From contig WQSV01000036.1 in the NCBI GenBank assembly GCA_009787685.1, positions 1 through 10,253 of the forward strand: a stretch of DNA of 10,253 nucleotides. The letters are read 5' to 3'. The DNA is from Bacillota bacterium. GTDB taxonomy: Bacteria; Bacillota; Clostridia; Christensenellales; Pumilibacteraceae. A program made the position numbers and the translations under genes. This document shows, piece by piece, positions 1 through 6,981 of this stretch (positions are counted from its first letter, which is position 1; the number at the start of each line of letters is the position of its first letter). The notes beneath the pieces are model-generated. The model did not search any database, had not been told where the DNA came from, and saw only the letters and a list, made by a program, of their open reading frames with translations.

Positions 1-35
1 GCTTCCGTTAAGTGAAATAAGGTGGTGATAAAAAA

Positions 36-1178
36 ATGATAGGAATAAAATCAATATTAAAACTCTTTAGTCTAATGATAATAACCACAGCATCAGTCGT
101 TATTTTGACTATTTTTGTGAACTACATCTTTGACATGAGGGGTATTGAACATCTTCTCTACAACGAAATGCAAGAAACAGCTTTTCGAATGCAGTTGGAA
201 ATGGCTCAAATGGTCATTTATTCTTCAGCAACTTCGTTAGCTGCAGTTTCAGCAGTAGTCTTGCTTTTCTCTATCTCGCAATTCATCAATGAAAGTAGTG
301 CTGAGTTAGGAGTTCTAAAAGCGCTTGGCTATTCGGAAAACAGACTTGCACTTAGGTTTGCAAAATTCGGAATTGCAGTTCTCATTGGAGCAGGCTTGGG
401 CTACTTGCTCGCATTTGCACTCTCTCCATTGTTTTATGACATGATTGACGGTGGGGGATATTTGCCAGTTCGCCTCTCGTTCGGATTCAATTATCAAACA
501 TTACTAATAATGGTTGTCATGCCAACAGTTCTTTTCACGCTTCTTTCTATTTTCTATGCAAAGTTTAAATTGAAAAAAAGACCTCTTGAGTTAATAACTG
601 GTGCGAAAAAAACAAAACCAAGCAAGTTGAACCAAAAGCTCCAAAGCAAAAACAGCGATAGACCGTTCATCAAAGAACTAAGACGCAATATGTTGTTTTC
701 AAGCATTGCACTGATATTTTTTATGGCTCTTTCTGGATTTGGATTTGGGGCACAAATTCAAATGGCGTTTTCAATGCAACAAGTTTCACAAGACGTGACT
801 ATGGCCATGATTTTTGTTGTTATGGGGCTTGTTCTAGGGGTTGTTCCAATGCTTTTGTCGTTGAACTTCATCATGGCAAAAAATCGAAAACATTTAGCTA
901 TTTTGAAAGCGTATGGCTATAGTGAGAGAGAAATTTCAAAAGCAATGTTCGGTGGTTACCGCATAGTGACCTATGTCGGATTTGCAATTGGAACAGCTTT
1001 TCAATTCATGATAACAATGGTTGTTGCTGGAATCTATGAACTAGACGGTGGAGTGTCATTCCACTGGATAGGCTTCATCATCGTTCTCCCAACATTTATT
1101 CTGTTTTTTGAATCTCTAATGTTCCTTTATCGGTGGAGAATTTCAAAAGTTCCTCTAAAAGAAATAATGCAGTCATAA
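36..1178 (+). CDS. Compact FtsX-type ABC transporter permease
   Basis: Integral membrane permease of the FtsX/MacB class, 380 aa. The sequence reads as two tandem copies of the FtsX core. Copy one has a helix at about 10-30, a short external loop, then helices at about 60-83, 107-130 and 152-175, with the cytoplasmic motif ESSAELGVLKALGYSE. Copy two starts near KELRRNM (about 214) and repeats the pattern with KHLAILKAYGYSEREI. That gives about eight helices. BceB- and LolC-type relatives usually carry a large extracellular domain, which is missing here. The start is firm: AAGGTGGTGAT at 19-29 lies 6 bases before the ATG and matches the ideal Shine-Dalgarno at 10 of 11 positions. Bases 1-35 probably hold the tail of an upstream gene (stops at 13-15 in frame 1 or 27-29 in frame 2). 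Its partner ATPase would be expected there but is not visible. Family assignment is confident; substrate is unknown. Confidence 0.85.
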   Translation: MIGIKSILKLFSLMIITTASVVILTIFVNYIFDMRGIEHLLYNEMQETAFRMQLEMAQMVIYSSATSLAAVSAVVLLFSISQFINESSAELGVLKALGYSENRLALRFAKFGIAVLIGAGLGYLLAFALSPLFYDMIDGGGYLPVRLSFGFNYQTLLIMVVMPTVLFTLLSIFYAKFKLKKRPLELITGAKKTKPSKLNQKLQSKNSDRPFIKELRRNMLFSSIALIFFMALSGFGFGAQIQMAFSMQQVSQDVTMAMIFVVMGLVLGVVPMLLSLNFIMAKNRKHLAILKAYGYSEREISKAMFGGYRIVTYVGFAIGTAFQFMITMVVAGIYELDGGVSFHWIGFIIVLPTFILFFESLMFLYRWRISKVPLKEIMQS

Positions 1179-1199
1179 TTTGTTTTTGCAAAAAACGTT

Positions 1200-1234
1200 A
1201 AAAAGCTTTCACCAAAATGTGAGGGCTTTTTTTT
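1200..1234 (+). terminator. Rho-independent terminator after the FtsX-type permease
   Basis: A 13-bp stem pairs 1200-1212 with 1219-1231, including two G-U pairs, around a 6-base loop. An 8-T run at 1227-1234 overlaps the 3' arm. It separates the first transcription unit from the gntR operon. Confidence 0.85.
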
Positions 1235-1278
1235 GTTTGAAAAAATTTAAAAAAAATTAAAAAACTCTGCAAAAATAG

Positions 1279-1307
1279 TTGACAAAGTGTATATGTGTGT
1301 ATATAAT
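1279..1307 (+). promoter_or_regulatory. Consensus sigma-A promoter of the gntR-ABC operon
   Basis: TTGACA at 1279-1284, a 17-base spacer and TATAAT at 1302-1307 are all perfect consensus. The 40 bases upstream are A-tract rich (1238-1277) and could act as an UP element. Predicted transcription start is near 1314, giving a leader of about 28 bases. A promoter this strong in front of its own repressor suggests the operon is normally held off and fully expressed on induction. Confidence 0.9.
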
Positions 1308-1328
1308 GATAATATATTAATATATACA
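1288..1328 (+). promoter_or_regulatory. Probable GntR/YtrA operator overlapping the promoter
   Basis: TGTATATA (1298-1305) is the exact inverted complement of TATATACA (1321-1328), with 15 bases between them. A further half-site TGTATAT at 1288-1294 is a direct repeat 10 bases upstream, one helical turn away. A 14-bp perfect palindrome, ATATATTAATATAT, sits at 1312-1325. The arms cover the spacer, the -10 box and the predicted start, so binding would block RNA polymerase. That the adjacent regulator binds here is inferred; the symmetry itself is visible. Confidence 0.6.
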
Positions 1329-1341
1329 GTGAGGTAATTGC

Positions 1342-1734
1342 ATGGAAATTTTAATATCAAATTCTTCAAGTATTCCAATTTATGAGCAGATAAAAGAGCA
1401 AGTGAAATCTGCAATTTTGAATGGAGAGATTTTGGAAGGGGAAATGCTTCCTTCTATTCGGCAGCTTGCACTTAATTTGAAAATTAGTGTCATAACAACA
1501 ACGCGCGCCTATAAAGACCTTGAAGTTGAAGGGTTCATCTATTCGGTTCAAGGAAAAGGCTGTTTTGTTTCACAAAGGAACAGTGAATATATTCGTGAGC
1601 AGAAATTAAAGGAAATTGAAGAGCATATTTCCATTGCAATAAATTCTTCAAAAATGATAAAGCTATCAAATGACGAATTTAGAGAAATTATAAATATTTT
1701 GCTTGAAGAAAATGATAAAGGAGGTGAAAAGTAA
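1342..1734 (+). CDS. GntR-family (YtrA-type) transcriptional repressor
   Basis: Short 130-aa GntR regulator. The winged helix-turn-helix fills residues 10-78: PIYEQIKEQVKSAI (12-25), the characteristic LPSIRQLA (36-43), the recognition helix region SVITTTRAYKDLE (49-61), and the wing GFIYSVQGKGCFV (64-76). A short helical tail of about 50 residues replaces the large effector domain of other GntR subfamilies, which is typical of the YtrA group. Such proteins usually repress their own ABC-transporter operon, often one induced by cell-envelope stress or antimicrobial peptides. The start follows GAGG at 1331-1334. Its TAA overlaps the ATG of the ABC ATPase by one base, so the two are translationally coupled. 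The inducer is not deducible. Confidence 0.9.
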   Translation: MEILISNSSSIPIYEQIKEQVKSAILNGEILEGEMLPSIRQLALNLKISVITTTRAYKDLEVEGFIYSVQGKGCFVSQRNSEYIREQKLKEIEEHISIAINSSKMIKLSNDEFREIINILLEENDKGGEK

Positions 1735-2600
1735 TGAAAGAAATTATTCTTGAGCTAAAACATGTGAGCAAAAAATTTAAAGACTTTTCAATTGAAGATG
1801 TTTCATTCTATTTGCCAAAGGGTTATATCATGGGTTTTATTGGTTCAAATGGGGCGGGAAAAACATCAATAATAAAATTAATTTTGAATATGTTAAAATT
1901 AGATAGCGGGTCGATTGAAGTTTTTGGAAAAAATATTATTGAAAACAACTCAACGAAAAGAGATCGAATAGGAATTGTCATGGATTCATCAAACTATGTT
2001 GAAGATTGGACATTATTTGAAACTGAAAAAGCACTAAAACCATTTTATTCAAAATGGGACTCATTGAAGTTTAAGGAACTACTTTTAAGGTTTTCACTAG
2101 ACGAAAAAAAGAAAATAAAAGATCTTTCACGTGGAATGAAGATGAAATTTATGTTTGCTTGTGCTCTTGCTCATGATCCAGATTTGCTTATTTTGGATGA
2201 AATAACAACTGGACTAGATGCTGAATCAAGAGCGCAAATCATTGAGATATTGCAAACTTTTATAATAAACGAGGAAAAATCCATTTTGTTTTCAACCCAT
2301 ATTACTGCGGACTTAGAAAAAATTGCGGACTATATCACGCTTATTAATAATGGTAAAATATTATATTCCAACACAAAAGACAAACTTTTAGAAAGATTTG
2401 TTTTGATTAAAGGAAAAGTAAAGGACTTAAAACAAAACCAAAAAAGTCTAATTATGGGATATAATGAAAATGAAGTTGGTTTTGATGGAATCATTGAAGT
2501 GGAGTGTTCAAGTGAATTCAAAAAAACATGTTTAATCGAAAAATCCACTCTTGATGACATAGTCACAAGATTTAAACTAGGAGGAAATGAAAATGAATAA
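1734..2600 (+). CDS. ABC transporter ATP-binding protein (YtrB/BcrA-like)
   Basis: ATPase subunit of an exporter, 288 aa, acting on the cytoplasmic face with the permease encoded next. Visible motifs: Walker A GSNGAGKTS at 37-45, signature LSRGMKMK at 131-138, Walker B LLILDE at 151-156, D-loop GLD at 160-162 and switch histidine H189 (STH). The Q-loop region reads IGIVMDSS (79-86), with Asp84 about where many ABC proteins have Gln. As far as I recall, YtrB-like ATPases often have Asp there, so this is not taken as a defect. Residues from about 210 form the accessory C-terminal extension of this group. The Shine-Dalgarno AAAGGAGGTG (1717-1726) is near perfect, and the start overlaps the gntR stop. 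The substrate is unknown; bacitracin/peptide resistance or envelope-stress export is the family expectation. Confidence 0.9.
   Translation: MKEIILELKHVSKKFKDFSIEDVSFYLPKGYIMGFIGSNGAGKTSIIKLILNMLKLDSGSIEVFGKNIIENNSTKRDRIGIVMDSSNYVEDWTLFETEKALKPFYSKWDSLKFKELLLRFSLDEKKKIKDLSRGMKMKFMFACALAHDPDLLILDEITTGLDAESRAQIIEILQTFIINEEKSILFSTHITADLEKIADYITLINNGKILYSNTKDKLLERFVLIKGKVKDLKQNQKSLIMGYNENEVGFDGIIEVECSSEFKKTCLIEKSTLDDIVTRFKLGGNENE
2579..2584 (+). promoter_or_regulatory. Ribosome binding site that sets the permease start
   Basis: AGGAGG ends 2 bases before the ATG at 2587 but 8 bases before the ATG at 2593. The second spacing is functional and the first is too tight, so translation should begin at 2593. 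Confidence 0.75.
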
Positions 2601-3324
2601 ATTAATGGCTTGTCTAAAATTTGATTTAAGACTTTTGAAGTCAAGTTGGAAAATAGCACTGATAATGTTTGTTGTTGTTATTACTGTTTTTATTGCTTTC
2701 AGAAATCCTGTGTTTTTGATATTTTCTTCAATGCTTATCGCAACAATAATAGTGTCTTTTTCATTTATTAAAATCGACAAAAACAATATTGACGCTTTGC
2801 AATCAACTTTGGCAAAGAGAAAAACAGTTTTAACTTCAAGGTATCTAATCGCATTTTTTGTTCTTTTAGTAACTGCTATTGTGATATTCTTTCTTTCATG
2901 GTTTATGGTTTCAGTGTTTAGTGAGCATATTTGGCTTAACTACATGGAAAATTATATTCTTGGGGGAAGTGTCATTGTGAAGTTATTTTTCGTGACAGCA
3001 ATGATGTTCTGCATCTCAGCACTAGTAGTGGCAGTGCAATACCCACTTTTTTTCAAATTCAAATCATCAAACATTGCAACAATTGCTCCAATGATGATTG
3101 TTCTGATTCTGTTTTCAATCTATTTTTTTATGGGAATGGACAGCAACATGGAAACAGTGTTTGCTATGCTTATTCATCGAATCAGCGGTGCTTTTAGCTT
3201 GCCGCCAAGAGAAAGAGGTTTTGTTCTTCTTGGATTCAGTGGTGGATTAATCATTACGGGTTTCTTGCTTATGTGGATTTCAACTTTAATTTCAAATCAA
3301 ATCTATAAAAGAAAAGAATTCTAG
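2593..3324 (+). CDS. ABC-2-like transporter permease, six helices
   Basis: Membrane subunit for the preceding ATPase, 243 aa from the preferred ATG at 2593 (an in-frame ATG at 2587 would add two residues but sits too close to the Shine-Dalgarno). An amphipathic, basic N-terminus (MNKLMACLKFDLRLLKSSW) precedes six hydrophobic segments. They centre on residues of about 29, 50, 95, 140, 178 and 222, the usual architecture of ABC-2 permeases in YtrC/BcrB-type systems. No catalytic motifs are expected. The start overlaps the ATPase stop by 8 bases, so GntR regulator, ATPase and permease are made from one coupled transcript ending at the terminator at 3341-3386. The exact subfamily cannot be named by eye. 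Confidence 0.8.
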   Translation: MNKLMACLKFDLRLLKSSWKIALIMFVVVITVFIAFRNPVFLIFSSMLIATIIVSFSFIKIDKNNIDALQSTLAKRKTVLTSRYLIAFFVLLVTAIVIFFLSWFMVSVFSEHIWLNYMENYILGGSVIVKLFFVTAMMFCISALVVAVQYPLFFKFKSSNIATIAPMMIVLILFSIYFFMGMDSNMETVFAMLIHRISGAFSLPPRERGFVLLGFSGGLIITGFLLMWISTLISNQIYKRKEF

Positions 3325-3340
3325 AAATATTAGAAATAAT

Positions 3341-3386
3341 AAAAAAATTACAAGCAATGAAATGTTTTTTGCTTGTAATTTTTTTT
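3341..3386. terminator. Bidirectional terminator between convergent units
   Basis: A 17-bp perfect stem pairs 3341-3357 with 3369-3385 around an 11-base loop. It has an 8-T run (3379-3386) for plus-strand transcripts and a 7-A run (3341-3347) that becomes U for minus-strand transcripts. It ends the gntR operon on one side and the ferritin-like gene (stop at 3397) on the other. Confidence 0.9.
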
Positions 3387-3396
3387 GAAAGTGCAA

Positions 3397-3609
3397 TTAA
3401 GTTTTGTTTGGAACAACTCCAGTCAAATGAGTGACCCAAGCACTTAGCTTCATTGAGTGATTCATTTCATCTGACATAATTTCTCTAATATCATCATAGA
3501 GTTCTTGTGGCAAATTTGGAATGTTTAAGATTTTGCAATATCCTTCAATTGCACTTTGCTCGTCGGAATTGTTTCTTGCTAGTATTGCAGCTAATTCATT
3601 GATTGTCAT
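3397..3609 (-). CDS. Small ferritin-like (half four-helix bundle) protein
   Basis: A 70-aa protein predicted as two antiparallel helices. Helix 1 (about 3-28) carries Glu17 and Glu22 in DEQSAIEGY. Helix 2 (about 35-62) carries E48-x-x-H51 in SDEMNHSMKL. Glu plus ExxH about 26-31 residues later is the metal-ligand pattern of one half of a ferritin/rubrerythrin bundle. A homodimer could rebuild a di-iron site, as in encapsulated ferritins. The function (iron or peroxide handling) is inferred only from this pattern. AAGGAG sits 13 bases before the ATG, a long spacing also seen at tig. The gene is 85 bases downstream of rqcH, with no clear terminator between them, so co-transcription is possible. 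A weak promoter of its own (TTGTGA at 3680-3685, CATAAT at 3655-3660, 19-base spacer) cannot be excluded. Confidence 0.65.
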   Translation of the reverse strand: MTINELAAILARNNSDEQSAIEGYCKILNIPNLPQELYDDIREIMSDEMNHSMKLSAWVTHLTGVVPNKT

Positions 3610-3626
3610 AATATGTAGTTCACTCC

Positions 3627-3648
3627 TTGAAGCGTGTTTTCACTTCAA
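3627..3648 (-). promoter_or_regulatory. Small hairpin in the leader of the ferritin-like gene
   Basis: On the minus strand TTGAAGTG, an AAAA loop and CAC-GC-TTCAA can form an 8-bp stem with a 2-base bulge. Its 3' foot overlaps the start of the AAGGAG Shine-Dalgarno, so it could modulate ribosome access. The pairing is visible; any regulatory role is a guess. Confidence 0.3.
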
Positions 3649-3694
3649 ACTTATATTATGATATGATGGAAGATTTGGTTCACAATTAGTTGTT

Positions 3695-5431
3695 TTATTC
3701 AACGCCTTTTGGCTCTGCAAGCAAGGTATAGAATGTTGTCAGGGTGACTTTCCCAAGCCCACCATCTTTTAATTTTTTGACATTTTTTATGAAAGTGTAG
3801 TCCACGTTTGTTTTTCCACTTGCTTTTTCTTTTGAATAGAACGCTGCAAGTTCAGCACCGCGAACGATGACTTCATCTGGAGGAAAGTCAGTCGTTTTGT
3901 TCTCAATGATGACGTGAGAGCCAAAGTTGCCTTTGACATGAAGCCATATATCATTGGGTTTTGCTGATTTGAAAAGGGCATCATTTTGAGCATTGTTTTT
4001 GCCGATTTTTATTGTGTGGGACATGAATTCAATTAAGATTGGAGCGGACACGGAAACTTCTTTTTTATTTTTGTTCGGTTTTCCTTTTCCGATTTTATCT
4101 TTGTTTTGATTTTTTCTTTTTCCAACAACTGAATCTAGTTCAGACGAAATTTCATTTAATTCTTTTTCACAAGTTGCGTTGTTAACGCAAGAGAGAAGGT
4201 ATTCAAAATGTTCAAGATTATTTTGAGAGCGTTCTTTGAATACTTTGTTTGCATCAATTGTTTTTTTCTTTTTGTGATAGGTTTTGAAGAATTTTTGAGC
4301 AACGACTTGCGGTGTTTTGGTTGGATCAAGTTCAATTACTATGCTATCAAGGCTTTCTGAATAGTAGTTTTGAACACTAATTGATTTGTCGTTTTTCTTG
4401 ATCAAATGAAGATTGGACAGCAATAAGTCGCCTTTGATTTTGTCTTCTTCAAAATTTTCACATGCAAGCATCTTGTTGATTATTTCATCAAGTCGTTTTT
4501 TTTCTTTTTTTGTTGCGGATTCAATCGACAACGTCACACGATTTTTTTCTTTTGAGAGAGTTGATATTTTTTCACCAGTCGAAAAATAGAATTCAATCGC
4601 ATCTGATAAGGTCTCACATTCTTTTCTATCTCCCGAAACATGCAAATAATTTCGATAAAAAAAGTCAATTGCTTTGTTTTCAACGGTTTTAACGCAAGGA
4701 GAAAATGTTCTTATGTCATACATTCCAATAAGCTCAGTCGCAAACCTTTCTCGTGTTTTATGACACAAATTCTCAATTTTTATTGTTCCAAATGCACGAA
4801 AAGTTGCGTCCTCGACACTGCTTTTTGCAAGCCCAAGAAAGTTGGTTAAGACAAAATTCGTCAAATTTCCGCCTTCAAATGCTCCTAAAACGCTTGAAAC
4901 TTCTTTTGAACACTTTATGCCAAGCTTGTCTTGTGGTGGAGGTGGGGCATAGATTGAACCTGAAAACAGGACTCTTTTCGCATTCAAGTCAAGGCTATTT
5001 TTCTTCAAAGTGTCAGTCACCGTTCCGTCTAATTTTGACAAAATAAGATTAGAATTCTTGCCCATTAGTTCCACAATAAGGGTCATCTTTTCAATATTTC
5101 CAAGGTCATCTTTTGCATCCAAATCAAAAAAAATCACCCTTTCAAACTCAAGTTGTCGAACATTCAAAACCCTTGCATAAGTCAAATATTTTCTCAAATG
5201 CATTAAGTAAGAGGGTGGCTTTTCAAGTGCAGTGAACTTTTGACTTGTCAAATGAATTCTTGGTGACGATGGGTTCACTGAAATATAGAGTGTTTGGTTT
5301 TTATTGTTTGCACGAATTGAAAAAACGACACTATCAAAAGTCGGCATGACAATTTTGTCAATCCGACCATTTTTCAAAAGAGTGTCCATCTCATTCGTCA
5401 AATATTTCAAATTTAATGCATCAAATGGCAT
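3695..5431 (-). CDS. rqcH: RqcH, NFACT-family ribosome quality control protein
   Basis: Bacterial homologue of Rqc2/NEMF, 578 aa (B. subtilis RqcH is about 570). It binds the 50S subunit carrying a stalled peptidyl-tRNA and recruits tRNA-Ala to add C-terminal alanine tails that mark the chain for degradation. NFACT-N spans about 1-170: start MPFDALNLKYLTNEM, VELMGKNSNLIL at 120-131, then the YAPPPPQDKLG segment at 161-171. A helix-hairpin-helix region follows (about 175-270), then a charged coiled coil (about 285-435), a Lys/Asn-rich linker (438-457) and NFACT-R (about 465-575, with NDIWLHVKGNFGSHVII at 493-509 and VDYTFIKNVKKLK at 543-555). Older annotations call such proteins fibronectin-binding (FbpA). 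The catalytically important Asp97-Arg98 pair of B. subtilis RqcH appears here as Glu97-Arg98. No Shine-Dalgarno is seen, and the predicted transcript begins at or next to the ATG. It is divergent from tig. Confidence 0.93.
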   Translation of the reverse strand: MPFDALNLKYLTNEMDTLLKNGRIDKIVMPTFDSVVFSIRANNKNQTLYISVNPSSPRIHLTSQKFTALEKPPSYLMHLRKYLTYARVLNVRQLEFERVIFFDLDAKDDLGNIEKMTLIVELMGKNSNLILSKLDGTVTDTLKKNSLDLNAKRVLFSGSIYAPPPPQDKLGIKCSKEVSSVLGAFEGGNLTNFVLTNFLGLAKSSVEDATFRAFGTIKIENLCHKTRERFATELIGMYDIRTFSPCVKTVENKAIDFFYRNYLHVSGDRKECETLSDAIEFYFSTGEKISTLSKEKNRVTLSIESATKKEKKRLDEIINKMLACENFEEDKIKGDLLLSNLHLIKKNDKSISVQNYYSESLDSIVIELDPTKTPQVVAQKFFKTYHKKKKTIDANKVFKERSQNNLEHFEYLLSCVNNATCEKELNEISSELDSVVGKRKNQNKDKIGKGKPNKNKKEVSVSAPILIEFMSHTIKIGKNNAQNDALFKSAKPNDIWLHVKGNFGSHVIIENKTTDFPPDEVIVRGAELAAFYSKEKASGKTNVDYTFIKNVKKLKDGGLGKVTLTTFYTLLAEPKGVE

Positions 5432-5437
5432 AATAAT

Positions 5438-5466
5438 ATTTTACTCTTTTTGGAAAAGTTAGTCAA
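5438..5466 (-). promoter_or_regulatory. Promoter of rqcH, predicting a leaderless mRNA
   Basis: Read on the minus strand: TTGACT (5466-5461), a 17-base spacer, TAAAAT (5443-5438). Only 6 bases (5437-5432) separate the -10 box from the ATG at 5431. A start 7 bases past the -10 box would therefore fall on the A of the initiation codon. Confidence 0.65.
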
Positions 5467-5471
5467 GAGAG

Positions 5472-5500
5472 TTGACAGTATTTTCTTAAAGTGCTAAAAT
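5472..5500 (+). promoter_or_regulatory. Promoter of the tig-clpP-clpX unit
   Basis: TTGACA (5472-5477), a 17-base spacer and TAAAAT (5495-5500). Predicted start is near 5507, leaving a leader of about 36 bases with AGGAG at 5525-5529. Its -35 box and that of rqcH form the inverted repeat GTCAA-gagag-TTGAC at 5462-5476. No complete CIRCE or CtsR operator is seen. Confidence 0.8.
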
Positions 5501-5542
5501 TAGTGTTGGCAATAAAAACCTACTAGGAGACAAAAAACAAAA

Positions 5543-6952
5543 ATGAACTACACACTAGAGAAAAAAAAGGGCGAAGCACACTTTAAATTCACTCTGACAC
5601 ATGCTGAATGGGAAAATGCAGTCAATAATGCATATGAAAAAGAAAAGAAAAAGTATTCAATTCCCGGTTTTAGAAAAGGCAAACTTCCACGCAAAGTAAT
5701 CGAGAACTACTATGGTGTTGGAGTGTTTTTTGATGAAGCAATCAATATTTGTATTTCAGAAAGCTATGCAAAAGCATTAAATGAAAATGACCAGATTATT
5801 CCAGTCGATGAGCCAAAAGTCGATGTTGAAACTCTTCCTGCAAATGAAAAAGAAGAGTTGAAGTTTAGTGTCAAAGTTGTGACAAGACCGGAATTAAAAT
5901 TAGGTCAATACAAGGGTTTAACTATCAAAGGTTCATCATATACTGTTAGTGAAAAAGATATGGAGAAAGAAATCACCACACTTCGTGAACGTGCGGCAAG
6001 AAAAGTTGCTGTCACTGACCGCAAAGTTCAAGATGGCGACATTCTCAACATTGATTATTCTGGAAAAGTTAACGGTAAAATTTTTGATGGAGGAACTGCT
6101 GAAAAGCAAACTCTTGCAATTGGCTCAAACACTTTTATTCCGGGATTTGAAGATGGACTCGTTGGGGCTGAGATTGGTCAAACTCTTGATATCAAGGTCA
6201 AATTTCCAGATGAGTATCACTCTGAAGAGTTAAAAGGAAAAGATGCAGTTTTCACTGTTACTGTCAATGGTATTGAAGTTAAAGAACTTCCAGAGTTTAA
6301 TGATGAATTCATTAAAGATGTTGCTCCATTTGAAACTGTTGAGGAATTTAAAAAGGATTTGAAGGCGAAACTTGAAGAAAACTTCAGAAGAAGAGGTGAG
6401 ACTGAAACTGAAACAAAACTAATTGATGCTATTGTCAATGCAACGACAGTTGACATTCCAGAAGTCATGATTGAAGACGAAGCGCAAGGAATGCTTGACG
6501 AGTTTGCTGGAAGATTAAAATATATGTATGGCGGAATGAAGCTTGAAGACTATCTCAATGCTATGCAAACCTCGGCGGAAGACTTCAAAAAAGAAAGAAG
6601 ACCAGAAGCTGAAAAAGCAGTCAAAACAAGACTTGTTCTTCAAGATATCGTCAAAGCAGAAAAACTTCAAGCTGAGCTAAAAGACATGGAAGAGCTTGTT
6701 GCAGATGAAGCAGCGAAAGCAAGGCAGAGTGCTGAAGATTATCTCAAAAGAATGCCAAGGGACAGATTTATGCAACTTAATTCTGAAGTTCTTGTTAAAA
6801 AATTGTTCGGTTTCTTAAAAAAAGAAAACACAATTGAATACAAAAAAAGTGCAGTGAAAGAAGCATCAACTGAAAAAAAAGCAGAAAAAAAAGAACCTGC
6901 AAAAACTGCTCCAAAAACATCAGCAAAACCAAAAGCAAAAAAAGAGGACTAA
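5543..6952 (+). CDS. tig: Trigger factor, ribosome-associated chaperone and prolyl isomerase
   Basis: Docks at the ribosomal exit tunnel and shields nascent chains. The N-terminal ribosome-binding domain (about 1-145) carries the signature GFRKGKLPR at 42-50, with the F-R-K ribosome contact at 43-45. The FKBP-type isomerase domain (about 150-245) shows DGDILNIDYSGKVNGKIFDGG and FIPGFEDGLVGAEIGQ. The helical C-terminal chaperone arms run to about 432. The protein is 469 aa against the usual 430 or so. The excess is a tail at about 434-469 of Lys, Ala, Pro and Glu (for example KKAEKKEPAKTAPKTSAKPK), probably disordered and possibly RNA- or ribosome-binding. AGGAG lies 13 bases before the ATG. 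clpP begins 29 bases after the stop, so the two are surely co-transcribed. Confidence 0.96.
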   Translation: MNYTLEKKKGEAHFKFTLTHAEWENAVNNAYEKEKKKYSIPGFRKGKLPRKVIENYYGVGVFFDEAINICISESYAKALNENDQIIPVDEPKVDVETLPANEKEELKFSVKVVTRPELKLGQYKGLTIKGSSYTVSEKDMEKEITTLRERAARKVAVTDRKVQDGDILNIDYSGKVNGKIFDGGTAEKQTLAIGSNTFIPGFEDGLVGAEIGQTLDIKVKFPDEYHSEELKGKDAVFTVTVNGIEVKELPEFNDEFIKDVAPFETVEEFKKDLKAKLEENFRRRGETETETKLIDAIVNATTVDIPEVMIEDEAQGMLDEFAGRLKYMYGGMKLEDYLNAMQTSAEDFKKERRPEAEKAVKTRLVLQDIVKAEKLQAELKDMEELVADEAAKARQSAEDYLKRMPRDRFMQLNSEVLVKKLFGFLKKENTIEYKKSAVKEASTEKKAEKKEPAKTAPKTSAKPKAKKED

Positions 6953-6981
6953 GACAAGCCAATTAAGGAGACAATTTAATA

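Noticed and set aside
315..497. Minus-strand frame inside the FtsX-type permease
   Set aside because: It is antisense to a clear membrane protein, with no Shine-Dalgarno or domain. Other overlapping frames (2330-2786, 4510-5046, 6217-6468, 8035-8932) are rejected for the same reason.
2587..2592. ATG at 2587 as the permease start
   Set aside because: It lies only 2 bases after AGGAGG; the ATG at 2593 has the proper 8-base spacing.
3650..3666. PerR/Fur-type box before the ferritin-like gene
   Set aside because: TTATATTATGATATG is AT-rich and only its left half resembles the consensus; the right half matches poorly.
5491..5507. CIRCE (HrcA) operator before tig
   Set aside because: AAGTGCTAA resembles one half-site, but the partner TTAGCACTC is absent at the required 9-base distance.
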